Shown here: positions 11,837 to 22,018 of the stretch, in pieces
How the letters are laid out: each line of letters opens with the position of its first letter
How positions within the stretch are numbered: position 1 is the stretch's first letter
Assembly (NCBI RefSeq): GCF_000264905.1
Contig: NW_006763133.1
Coordinates: 967,925 to 1,031,924, forward strand
Reading direction: 5' to 3'
Source of the DNA: Stereum hirsutum FP-91666 SS1
Taxonomy: Eukaryota > Basidiomycota > Agaricomycetes > Russulales > Stereaceae
DNA length: 64,000 nt
Notes under the pieces: model-generated
What the model was told of the DNA's origin: nothing
Database searches by the model: none
What the model saw: the letters and a program-made list of their open reading frames with translations, nothing else
Made by a program: the position numbers and the translations under genes

Positions 11837-11974
11837 TTTGGTTATGGCCGAAGGCGATTTTGGGTGCGTTTTATTAGCGGGCTGCTTTCCGACTTCCTGC
11901 CAGCTCTTTCCTGACTCCCTCAGTCTCTGAGCCCTTCCCCTCCTTTACACTAAAAAGCGTCGACATCGAGCTCA

Positions 11975-14341
11975 ATGTACTCGACGACCTCGAAGACAGT
12001 GCGCGCCGTCGCCACACCGAAGGCCACGGCCTCCATTACCTTCTCTCGCGCACGCTCGACCGCCGTACCGAGCGCACACTTTCTCGAAGCCCGGTCGAGA
12101 GTAAAAGAGCATGCTCGGAATCTCTCGCGCACGTCGACACAAAATGCTCAGGTCGCACCCACTGTGTATGTCTTACTGTCCTTGACTTGAACTATGGCTC
12201 ACATTGTCGGAACATTTTACCCCATACTCAGCCGCCCCACACCGGCACCCGCATTTCAGCAGGTCCCCTCGCGGAATAATGTTCCCCACCCACCTCTCGG
12301 TCTTGGTCCTGAACAGGCCCTCGACCATACCTTCGTCGGCATGTCCGGTGGTCAAATTTTTCACGAGATGATGCTCCGGCACGACGTCAAGCACGTATTT
12401 GGCTACCCCGGAGGAGCCATTCTCCCCGTGTTCGACGCTATCTACAACTCACCACACTTTGACTTCGTCCTTCCAAGACATGAGCAAGGTGCAGGTCATA
12501 TGGCAGAAGGCTATGCTCGCGTATCCGGCAAGCCAGGCGTCATTCTCGTCACTTCCGGTCCTGGCGCCACGAACGTCGTGACTCCTATGCAGGACGCCCT
12601 CTCGGACGGCGTTCCTTTGGTCGTATTCTGTGGTCAGGTCGCTACCTCTGCCATCGGCTCCGACGCCTTTCAGGAGGCCGACATCGTCGGTATCTCTCGC
12701 AGCTGCACCAAGTGGAACGTCATGGTCAAGGACATCGCGGAACTCCCAAGACGTATCAATGAGGCTTTCAAGATTGCCACATCCGGTCGTCCCGGCCCCG
12801 TCCTCGTCGATCTGCCAAAGGACGTCACCGCGGGTATCCTCCGCTCCGCTCTTCCTTACAGGGTGACCACTCCTGGTGCTCCGGCTCTGCCTTCAAATCC
12901 CCTGCAGAACGCCCTCCCACCGGCAGACATCGACTTCATCCGTCAGGCCGCTAACCTCATCAACCAGGCTCAGCGTCCGATCGTATACGCCGGCAACGGT
13001 ATCTTGCAGTCACCTCTGGGTCCCAAATTCCTCGCACAGCTCGCGAAGGATGGTAACATCCCCGTGACGACTACCCTCCAGGGTTTGGGCGCGTTTGACG
13101 AGACCGACGATAAGTCACTGCACATGCTTGGTATGCACGGCAGTGCGTATGCCAACCTCGCGATGCAACAGGCCGACGTTATCATTGCTCTCGGCTCTCG
13201 TTTCGATGACCGCGTCACGGGCAAGGTCGACACCTTCGCACCAGCTGCCCGCGCTGCTGCCGCCCAAGGCCGCGGTGGTATCATCCACTTCGAGATCATG
13301 CCGAAGAACATCAACAAGGTCGTCAACGCTTCCATCCCCATTCTTGGCGACGTCACCGCCAATCTCGCTGCTATGCTTCCCATGATCAAGTACTCCGAGC
13401 GCAAGGACTGGTTTGCCGATATCAAGAACTGGAAGGAGACTTATCCGTTCACGTACATCAAGTCGAAGGCGGGAGAGAAGATGAAGCCGCAGGAGGTGAT
13501 CGAGGAGTTGGACGCGCAGACGAGACATAAGAAGAACGAGGTGATCATCGCGACAGGTGTCGGCCAGCACCAGATGTGGGCTGCTCAGCACTATCGGTGG
13601 ACGGAGCCCAGGTCAATGGTCACGTCGGGTGGTTTGGGAGTAAGTTCTTCTTCCTTCGTCTCGTCCCTCGTTCGGTTTCCGCCTTTGGAGATTTTACTTA
13701 CGCGCTCCGGTATTTTTTTTCCGTTTTCTCTCTAGACCATGGGCTTCGGTCTTCCGTCGGCTGTGGGCGCTAAGGTGGCAGCACCGAACAAGATCGTGGT
13801 TGACATTGATGGTGATGCCTCGTTCAGCATGACTGCGATGGAGCTCGCCACCGCGTCGCAATACAACATCGGTGTCAAGGTCATGGTTCTCAACAACGAG
13901 TTCCAAGGCATGGTCCTGCAGTGGCAAGGTTCGTCTTTGCTTACCCGCCTTTTCTTCTCACCTTGGAGCAGCTGCTTACGAGTCGATGTGCCACAGACCT
14001 GTTCTACGAAAAGCGCTACTCGCATACGCGCATGACGAACCCCGACTTCGTCAAGCTCGCCGAGGCGATGGGCGTCCACGCTATCCGCGTGCACGACGCG
14101 AGCGAACTGCCCGCGAAGATGAAGGAGTTCTTGGAGTACGACAACAACAAGCCGATATTGATGGAGTGCATGGTGGAGACGAACGAGCATGTGTATCCTA
14201 TGGTCCGTTTGCTCGCCTTCCTTCATCTCGTTCTCGAACTTGTTAGCTGACCCATGCTGTATGACCTTATAGGTTCCTGCGGGTAAAGCTCTGCACGAAC
14301 AAGTGCTGCACCCATCATTCTCAAAAAAGACGAAGGCATGA
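11975..14341 (+). CDS. ILV2: Acetolactate synthase catalytic subunit
   Basis: First common step of valine, leucine and isoleucine synthesis, located in mitochondria; ThDP, FAD and Mg dependent. Exons 11975-12165, 12232-13639, 13736-13928, 13997-14202 and 14273-14341 give 688 codons. The first 60 or so residues are a Ser/Thr/Arg/Ala-rich presequence. Landmarks in order are [23 protein letters not shown], the catalytic Glu in [53 protein letters not shown], the FAD/herbicide region, the ThDP motif [14 protein letters not shown] through [13 protein letters not shown], and the C-terminal VPAGKALHE. The residue after GQV is Ala (codon 12641-12643), where the yeast and plant enzymes have Pro. The Trp of MVLQWQ is conserved. 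Confidence 0.97.
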
Positions 14342-15253
14342 TCGATGACGACCTTCGTTGATCGTGTTTTTCTTTCTTCGTTTTCGTGTATCTTTTCTTG
14401 GAGCTTTATCACTTATTACCTTCGCATGACCGTTTGATACTCATTTCCTTTGCTCGTTCGTCATGTAATCTATTCCACCAATCTTCTCCGCATCTTTCGC
14501 ATCCGTCACGTCCTCTATCAACATTGACACCGTCTTTCTATGCTTGCTGGGACTGCCCGTTTACGCTTCTTCACTCACGAGGTCATGACACGAGCAACTT
14601 CTACGTACTCACCATCCTCATCATCATTTTTGTCTTCTCTTGACTTATTTCCGGGGGTCTGTCGTGCTTCGCTTCCCTGTGCTTTTCCTGTCCCTCGCCT
14701 TCTCATCGGGGAAAAAATCTTTGTATCATGTAGGTAGTTAGTCGATCGTTTACTGTGAGGGGGTTCTAGAGGAGCCGAGGTCGTGTACGAACAAACGTCT
14801 AGCGACGAATTACTTCAAAAGCATTGATAGTAGCTGATAATACAGGTGTTCGTTTGGATGAATTGTGTGTGTGGTGTCTGCGTGTCTGCGTGTGGGATTG
14901 TGCAAAGAATGACCGAATGCGGAACTGGTAACGGCTTTGGGGGCGAAATTGAGAACACCGTGTGGCCAGACTGTCGGTCCTACTTCGAGACGCCACAGTT
15001 CCCTTTCTTGTCCCTTTCAGTTCGCTATCCACAATATTCAAAACTTTGGTCGAGCCAAAAAGTGACGCAACTCAAAAATCCCTGGCTTTTCGAATCTTGG
15101 ACAATGGAAATACGAAGAAAGCAGAAGCCCATGATACCAACCTTAGGCTTCATGGAAACAGGCGCCACACGAACAAAGACGCGTCAATTTCTGAACGCCA
15201 CTCGCGTCGCGCCGACTCGCGCACGCGTTTTTCTTTCTTCACTACTTACCACC
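14342..15253. other. Intergenic region between ILV2 and RMT2
   Basis: It begins with a T/C-rich ILV2 3' UTR and ends with the RMT2 promoter. Some frames are open but have no features. A short GT-rich run occurs at about 14864-14895. No gene is supported. Confidence 0.4.
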
Positions 15254-16987
15254 ATGCCTCCCACCACCATCAACGACATCGACGCCAACTCTGAATCTGA
15301 CGACGGATCTTGGGTCGACGAAGAAGCTGCCAGTGGCTCCTCATCCGAGTCTGAATCCGAATCCGAATCCGAATCAGGTTCAGGCTCAGGCTCAGAAGCA
15401 TCCGATGCCTCAGATGTCGAAAACCTACTCGAATTAGGCCAAGCCCTGATCTATGGTATTTTGCAACGCAAACCCATTGAAGATATACGGACGATACTGG
15501 ATGCAGGTGCCCCGCTTTGGTACCAGGATGAGGATGGGTGGAGTTGTCTGCATGCGGCGGCGAGTTTGGAGGATGAGAAGTTGATCAAGGTATTGCTGGA
15601 TGAAGGGGCCGTCTGGAATGCCGGTACGTCCTAATCTGCGTAGTATTGTGTCTGATGGAATACATAATGATAATGTGAATGCTCTGGCCAGTCGATAATC
15701 TGGGAAATGGCGCGGGGGACATCGCACTTTCACTCAATAACGAGTCGTGCTATAAGCTCATTCGCGATGCCGGGCTTCGTTCAGGTGTGTCTATCTAGTC
15801 GTTAATTGCTGTGAACGTTTGTGAATTACTTGCTAATATACTACCTGGAAATTGTAGAGCTCCTTCTGCAACTCCTTGCATCAAAATCCATCGAGCCACC
15901 GGAGACCCTGGTTCTCAAGGCCGTCGATACATCCGCCTTCGCGTCTTCAGATGTCTTCCTCGCTTCGCCTCTCCGGTATACGAAAGATGAAAACGGGCAA
16001 GAGATATGCTTGTTGAAGTCAGAAGCTGGAACGGAAGTGGGAGTCATGATGGGGTGGGAACGTGAGATCAGTGAGTCTTGCACGATAGGTTTATGGCGTA
16101 TATATGGTTAATGGACGGTCAAAGTGCAGGAGACTGTTAAGCAGATGTGTGCAGAACACCCGAATATGAAACAGGGGTTGAAGGTGCTCAATGTCGGGTT
16201 TGGTCTCGGGATCGTATGTTCTTCCTTTGTTTCTCAAACTTGAGGGGAGCACAGACTGAACGCTTGGATGTGCTAGATCGACACCTTTTTCGAAGAACTC
16301 CCGACTGCACCAACCCTTCACGTCATTATCGAGCCTCACAAAGATGTCCTACAACACATGCGCGAGATGGGATGGTTCGACAAACCAAATGTCAAGATCC
16401 TAGAAGGCAAATGGCAAGATTTCGTATCCAGCAAGGAATTGCTCGGCGTGGGCGGGTTTGACGCCGTCTACACAGATACGTTCTCCGAAAACTACGAAGG
16501 TATGGCTGCTCAGTGCTATGGTGTCGTGTGTATCCTCTGTCTAATCGGTGGCGATGAAATGATGGGTAGATTTACGACAGTTTTGTGGAGTGGTCCCGAA
16601 GCTGTTGGCTGGGCCACAATCTCGATTCAGCTTTTTCAACGGATTGGGCGCCACTAGTAAGGATCCTCTATTTTTCCGCGCTGGCGCTCCCTATCCCACC
16701 TTCTCTTGACCTTCTCCATCGCCATACCCTAACGTCTTTCGTTTCACTTCGACATCATCCTTCCATTTCTACCGAGACTGATTGACCCCGTCTCCATTTC
16801 AGACGCCGTATTCTACGACGTCTACACAAAGCTTGCAGAGCTCAACCTTGCAGACATCGGCCTCGATGTGCGGTGGATAGACGTGGATGTTGCAGCCGTG
16901 CAGGGCGAGGACAGGTGGGGGAAAACGAGGGAGTATTTTGGCGTGAGGATATATAGGATGCCGATTGGGTCGTTGAAAGCGAAATGA
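15254..16987 (+). CDS. RMT2: Protein arginine N-methyltransferase 2 (ankyrin-containing, type IV)
   Basis: Fungal enzyme that methylates the delta nitrogen of an arginine, in yeast on ribosomal protein Rpl12. Seven exons (15254-15623, 15692-15784, 15858-16070, 16125-16213, 16277-16499, 16570-16656, 16803-16987) join to 419 codons. The N-terminus is acidic and Ser-rich, built from repeated TCTGAATCCGAATCC-like units at 15340-15400. It is followed by ankyrin-type sequence (DAGAPLWYQDEDGWSCLHAAA). The methyltransferase domain shows REIMQETVKQM, the SAM-binding loop VLNVGFGLGI, HVIIEPHKDV, FDAVYTDTF and FFNGLGATNAVFYDVY, ending with DVRWIDVDV. The start ATG at 15254 is in a good context (ACCACCATG). 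A decayed partial copy lies 4 kb downstream. Confidence 0.95.
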
Positions 16988-17763
16988 AAAATGTAAGATT
17001 CTGGCATCGATCTCATTGATGTGCGTACTAACTCCCATGACAGGACAGTTGTTGTGTTCCCGCCTTGCGCTAGCCTCAAACCGTTGATGATGATGTTGCA
17101 TGTGGCCCCATACTTACCCTGCGACTCCTAAAAGTGGTTTCACTCATACAGCGGTGATACATCGTTTCCTCAATGTTTCTTGAGCACGACTATCATGCTA
17201 GTACCTTGTCCTCGTCAAGGTATACACCGTAGCTGAGTCCTCCTGCATTCTTCACCATCCAATCCAACTGGGGCTCCCAAAAGGTCACCTCTCAGTGGTG
17301 GTCACTGTTTTTTTAAGTATCTCGCCACTCAACGGCTGCCTCGTCGCTTGAACTAGCTATGCCCGTATAACGCTCGTTTCATCTTGCTTAGACATTTTCG
17401 CAGGAGATGGTGAATCCTTCCCAGTCTGGTAGCTTAGGACCCATATTCGAACCATCCAGGAGTACAGCATAATCTCCCTGGTGTACCAGATCCAGTATTG
17501 ATCCTCGACACACGGGAATGCGTGTGTGACCAGCCTGTTACATCGGTCTCGGTCTCCGACGGCGCTGATTTGAGCAAATGTGGTATTACGGCTCCTAGAA
17601 GGTCTTTTTGGCATGCCATCGCCTGAGATCTTAACGAGCGTTTGTGTGCCCATCGAGTTTTTGGCGTGCCAGTATATATACCAGCTCCACTTGCACTTAG
17701 TATGGGTCATAGGTATATTGATCAACAGCCTTCAGAAACCAACGCCGACTTTTCACCTCTTCC
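16988..17763. other. Intergenic region, duplicated downstream in diverged form
   Basis: No gene is supported. A stretch around 17217-17310 (CGTAGCTGAG..CC followed by a TTCT..CCATCCAAT pattern) resembles 21662-21780 in the second duplicated unit. This shows that the duplication included intergenic DNA and not only the genes. A minus-strand frame (17725-17357) is open but featureless. Confidence 0.5.
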
Positions 17764-19358
17764 ATGGATTATAACTGCGCAGAGAACTTCACGAGCGCGA
17801 ATAGCTGTCAAGCTACATTGGATGAATTACGTGACGACTCCATGCTCCAGGTAGGAGAACTGTTTCAAGATTCAGTCCTCTTATCCATCGTAACCGGACT
17901 CTATAGTGAGTTTGAGGCCTATCTGCTCAAGGAAAAGTTACACTGACATTTATCATGTTTAGCTTTGTCCGCAGCCTTGTTTGCAACGTCGACGTACATA
18001 CTATGGTGAGTGAGATAGCAGTTTTGCATCAAACCATGACTGATATCAAATGTATACGCTTCAGGGCCAAGGGTATTCTCCTCAAACCTAACCTGGCTAT
18101 GTGGCTCGCAACCCTTGTTATGTTTGTAGGATCGACGGCGCACTACACCGTTGTTTGGTTATGGATGGTGCATGACAAATCAGTCACTCAGTACTTTGTC
18201 GACACTAGTTGGGACTTGTTTTACGCGAACACGGTGGTATCATGGCCTCACGGCGGCCCAAGTCTCTCCGCCATATTGCAGTACCTGCCTATCGTCAATG
18301 TAAGTCCTTCATGCCAAGTCACGGCAGGCGTAGATTTCAAGCTGACCTAAATCTCGCCTTTATGCGTAGTATTTATTGAGCGATGTGATTGTATTCTGGA
18401 GAGCATGGATACTGTGGAACCGTAGTCGGTGGATTGCGATTCTGGCCGGCACATTGATTACTGGGACCGCAGGTGAGTATAAGTAGATTATGTCCAAGTC
18501 ATTAGAACGAAATCAGGATGTTGACTATCTATCAGTGAGCGCCATTGTCAGTGCACAGGCCACTGTGGGATTAGATGTCGATGTCCTTGTCTCTAATTTT
18601 ATTCGCATCCACAATGATTCTACTTATAACGAGATGGTCATCGGTCAGTGGGTAGTATGGGCCATGTCACTAGGCAGTAACATTTTGGCCACTGTTTTGA
18701 TTGGGTACAAGGCATGGTCCGTGGTCCCGTTTTATTACCGTATCTTCCTTTAAGCTCGACACCATGCAGTCAGTACAGAGCGTCCATTAAGGTACACTTG
18801 AAGGGTGCAAATCGTTGGACGAAAACGGAGGCGATCCTTGTATTTCTCATTGAATCGGCCATCCTATACTGTGGGGTATGGGTGAGGGCCATGTCATTTA
18901 CCTCTCGTAACAGCCCCGGGTACTAACTCACCACATGGGATTGGCGGATAAGATATTATATATCGCTAGCCAGGTGATGATCGACCAAATTGAGCTGAAT
19001 CAAGCAATGCCGTTGGTGTTGGCCCAGATGGCGGTACGCAAATCAGGTCTTCTCCAATATTACTTTGTGTGTAATGCTGCTCATATCTCGTGTATATGAA
19101 ATTTAGGGGTTGTACCCAACTGCAATTATCGTGCTTGTGGCGCTTCAAAAGACAACCTGGGACATGACAGCGTCCACTCGGATGACACCTACAAGAATCA
19201 TGGAGTTCGCGATGCGAGGAGCGCCACCCAATGCTTCTGCCTTTTCAGTTGATTGTGGAATTGGTGGCACCCTCCTCTCTATGCGGCCATCGGCCATCGA
19301 GATCGGTGAACAACGTCTAGTAGTAGTAGGGCAGAACTTCGAGACTGCAGAGGTGTAG
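17764..19358 (+). CDS. Seven-helix-type integral membrane protein, expanded mushroom family (copy A)
   Basis: Eight exons (17764-17905, 17963-18005, 18065-18300, 18370-18472, 18536-18716, 18780-18881, 18953-19033, 19107-19358) join to 379 codons. Hydrophobic segments occur in this order: DSVLLSIVTGLYTLSAALFA, NLAMWLATLVMFVGSTAHY, LLSDVIVFWRAWILW, WIAILAGTLITGTA, MVIGQWVVWAMSLGSNILAT, ILVFLIESAILYCGVW and PLVLAQMAGLYPTAIIVLVA. The N-terminus carries Asn-x-Ser/Thr sites and Cys residues and is probably outside; the C-terminal 60 or so residues are hydrophilic. The family is abundant in Agaricomycetes. It has a receptor-like layout but no established function, and no pheromone-receptor signature was seen. 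It is the parent or sister of copy B. Confidence 0.8.
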
Positions 19359-19420
19359 GATGGTACTTATCTTGGGTTATCCGAATAGGACACTGAGGCC
19401 ATATGGAAGTCGTGAGCGAT

Positions 19421-19655
19421 CATCAGGAAAACGCGAAATGCTCTGACGGCTCTGGCGGCCTCTGGCGGCTCTGACCGACGGACGCGTTCGGGAAGGCGAC
19501 GAGACTCGCGGCGAGTCCCTCTGGCGGGCCGTTGACGGCTCTGGAGCACGGACGGCTCTGACGCGTCTGACGTGTCTGCGAAGCTCTGCGGCGGCCCGTT
19601 TCAGAGGCCGTCAGAGGCTGTCAGGGCCGTCAGAGCGTTTCGCGTTTTACTGATG
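19421..19655. mobile_element. Inverted-repeat (MITE-like/foldback) element
   Basis: A 235-bp GC-rich block whose ends are inverted repeats. The left end begins CATCAGGAAAACGCGAAA, and the right end, read on the other strand, begins CATCAGTAAAACGCGAAA. Similarity continues for about 50 bp through GCTCTGACGG and CCTCTG units with few mismatches. The interior is made of degenerate CTCTGACGGC words in both orientations. No open frame with a transposase signature is present and no clear target-site duplication could be seen beside the ends, so the exact boundary and class are uncertain. The base composition differs from both flanks. Confidence 0.65.
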
Positions 19656-20568
19656 CCGGCCATGCATAGAGAAAATGGGACTAGATAACATGCATGAGTC
19701 TGGGGGCGTGAATGCCACGGTAGCCCAAGAGTCGTTTGCAAGAACACGTTGGAGGGGCATCCGGATTTATCTAAGCAGGAGTAGAATCTAACAAACAGAT
19801 CTTGAGGAAACGATTTCAAGATCGAGCCATACCTTGGCCAGCCTGTCGGTCCGCGCCAAACATCAGCTTGAAACACGCCACGCGGCGTCGCGACTCGCGA
19901 GTCCTCCGCTCCCACGTGTCCGCTCGCCGTCTTACCGAATCTTTCTGAATCTTCACTAGTTCTCAAGTCACCAACACCGCACATAACTGATCTCATAGGA
20001 TTACAACCGCTATGCTTTGACGCGTATCCGTGGCCAATACAATTTTCAGCCACTTGCTCACTACAGGCTCTTTGGACTCGAGCAGATACTAGACGCCTTC
20101 GACTCGAACTCGGATACTCTGCAGCTCAAAGTCCGCATGAATGTTCCACGAGAAACGAGAGATTGATCAAGGGTTGTCGGACAAGGGAGCTCGGTATGTT
20201 GATACATCGTTCCTAAACAGCGCCGTCTGGTAATAAGACTTTATTGAAGATCGGACTCTTGTAGGACGTCATGGTCAGTAGTATCGATTTGGGTCACCCG
20301 ATGCACATCCTGCTTTTGCCTGGTACTAGTAAGACACAGTGCTTTAAGTTCGTTCACGAGTTCAATCAACACGCACTGCTGACTGGTACGAAGTCCATGT
20401 ACGTGTCACATCGTCTCAACATGCTGGTTTCCCGATGTGAAGCTCGCGTTCACTCACGCATGGACGCACCCGCATTACAAGTTCGACGCCGTATGCACAA
20501 TTACCCTCGCTCGCATTCATCGAGCGACCAGAAAGCCTTTGTCGTTGTCTTGAGCGCCTCAGCGCCCT
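19656..20568. other. Intergenic region between duplicated units
   Basis: No supported gene was found. It separates membrane protein A and the inverted-repeat element from the RMT2 pseudogene. Frames at 19601-20053 (-) and 20271-20687 (+) are open but have no recognisable content, and the second runs into the pseudogene in the wrong frame. Confidence 0.4.
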
Positions 20569-21462
20569 GTCAGAAGACGAAACGAGGGTACTTAGGAGGC
20601 ATGGGAGACCGAAACATGAGAGCGGTGAGCGCTTCATGCTGGTATCAAGATGGGCTACATATAGACGACTCAAGTGCAGGTAGATGAAGATGCGTGCGTA
20701 GCATCAGAACCTGATATGGGCATGAAGGTGTCCAGTGCTGGTTTCGGTATTGATGTCATTTTCTAGTGGTCTTAGCAACTGAACTAGTCTAAACAGACAT
20801 GGAATGTATTTGTGTCGTAGACGGTCACGATCCTCGGACAACGTCCTACCTCATCTTTATGCGTCGCCTTTGAGCGATACAAAGGCGTCCTCCGGTACAT
20901 TCACGAGACGGGATGATTCCACTGACCAAACCTGAAGATCCTAGAAGACAAATGGTAAGATTTCGTATCAAGCAGGGAGACGCTCGGTGTGGGCGGGCTT
21001 GATGCCGTCCATATGGATACATTTCCAAAAACTGCGAGGACATGGCTGTCCGATGCTACGGTGTTGTGTGTGGGCGATGAATGTCTATGGGACTATGTAA
21101 GTTCATGACCATCACGTTTCAGCTTTTTCAACGAATCGGGTGCTATAAGTAATGGTCTATCATTTCCTCGCAGTGGCGCTACCTAGTTTATTTTCATCGC
21201 CTCCCCGATTATCTTTCATCTCACATCCACATCATACTTCCATTTCTACCGGGACCGATCGATTCTGTCCTCATTTCGTGCTCTCCATTTTCTACGACAT
21301 AGATATAAACCAATTTGACTTCGATCCTGCAAATATCGAACTCAATGTGCGGTGGGAGGACGTCGACGTTGCGGCCTTGCGAGGCGAAAACATGGGAGTG
21401 TTTCGGTGGGAGGCTACCGGTCGCCTCGTTGATCGTCGAAGGGCGAATAGAACAACATGATG
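20569..21462 (+). pseudogene. RMT2 pseudogene (decayed 3' two-thirds copy)
   Basis: The DNA aligns by eye with RMT2 from the end of its exon 3 to its last exon. GTCAGAAG at 20569, AAGTGCAGG at about 20673 and ATGAAGGTGTCCAGTGCTGG (counterpart of the SAM loop) are followed by AGATCCTAGAAGACAAATGG, GTGTGGGCGGGCTTGATGCCGT and CAGCTTTTTCAACGAATCGGG. The end is GCGGTGGGAGGACGTCGACG, with translated remnant NVRWEDVDVAALRGEN against DVRWIDVDVAAVQGED in the parent. Frames are broken by stops and small indels, splice sites have decayed, and the 5' third of the gene is missing. Exon-sized blocks are separated by intron remnants, so this is a DNA-level duplication, not a retrocopy. Confidence 0.85.
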
Positions 21463-22018
21463 TTCTGACGTTAGTCTGATGTGATGTGCTTACTGCCCTG
21501 CCTGATACGGGTCTTTTTCGTGTTGTTCCTTGTGTTGCCTCAAGATGGTGTTGACGTGGTAAGTGTGTGGTCTCATCCTCCCAAGAATCGTTTGACTCAC
21601 TAATGTGGTACATGTTTTACAAGACTTATCGTGAAGCATAACTACTGTGGTCAGTACTTCACTCTCGTCAGAGTACGCATCGTAGCTGAGATCCATCAGA
21701 TTCTTGGCTATCCAATATGACTAAAGGTTCTCAGCATCACGAACGATCAAAGATGGCCTCTTAGTGGTATCCGAGTTACTCAGAAAGAGGCCTCGGTACG
21801 AGTACGAGACGGAGCAGAGGAAGTCTCGCTCACGCCTCAATCTCCGTCAGAACGAATCCTCGACTTGTCAGAATCATCATGTGCACACTCGGCGTCATCA
21901 TATCAGACCTATGCTGTCGCTTCTACGGTGTTACTATCATGATGTATCCGAGTGTTTATAACTCATGGGTAAGAGAATTCATCCTCTTCATGTCCAACAC
22001 TGACCTTTCACCCCTTCC
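21463..22018. other. Duplicated intergenic region upstream of membrane protein B
   Basis: It holds the counterpart of 17217-17310 (CGTAGCTGAG at about 21678) and presumably the promoter of copy B. No gene was seen. Confidence 0.45.

Noticed and set aside
17357..17725. 122-codon minus-strand frame upstream of membrane protein A
   Set aside because: Related non-coding sequence at 21480-22018 does not keep the frame, so it is not under coding constraint.
20271..20687. 138-codon plus-strand frame
   Set aside because: Its 3' part overlaps the RMT2 pseudogene in a different frame and it has no features of its own.
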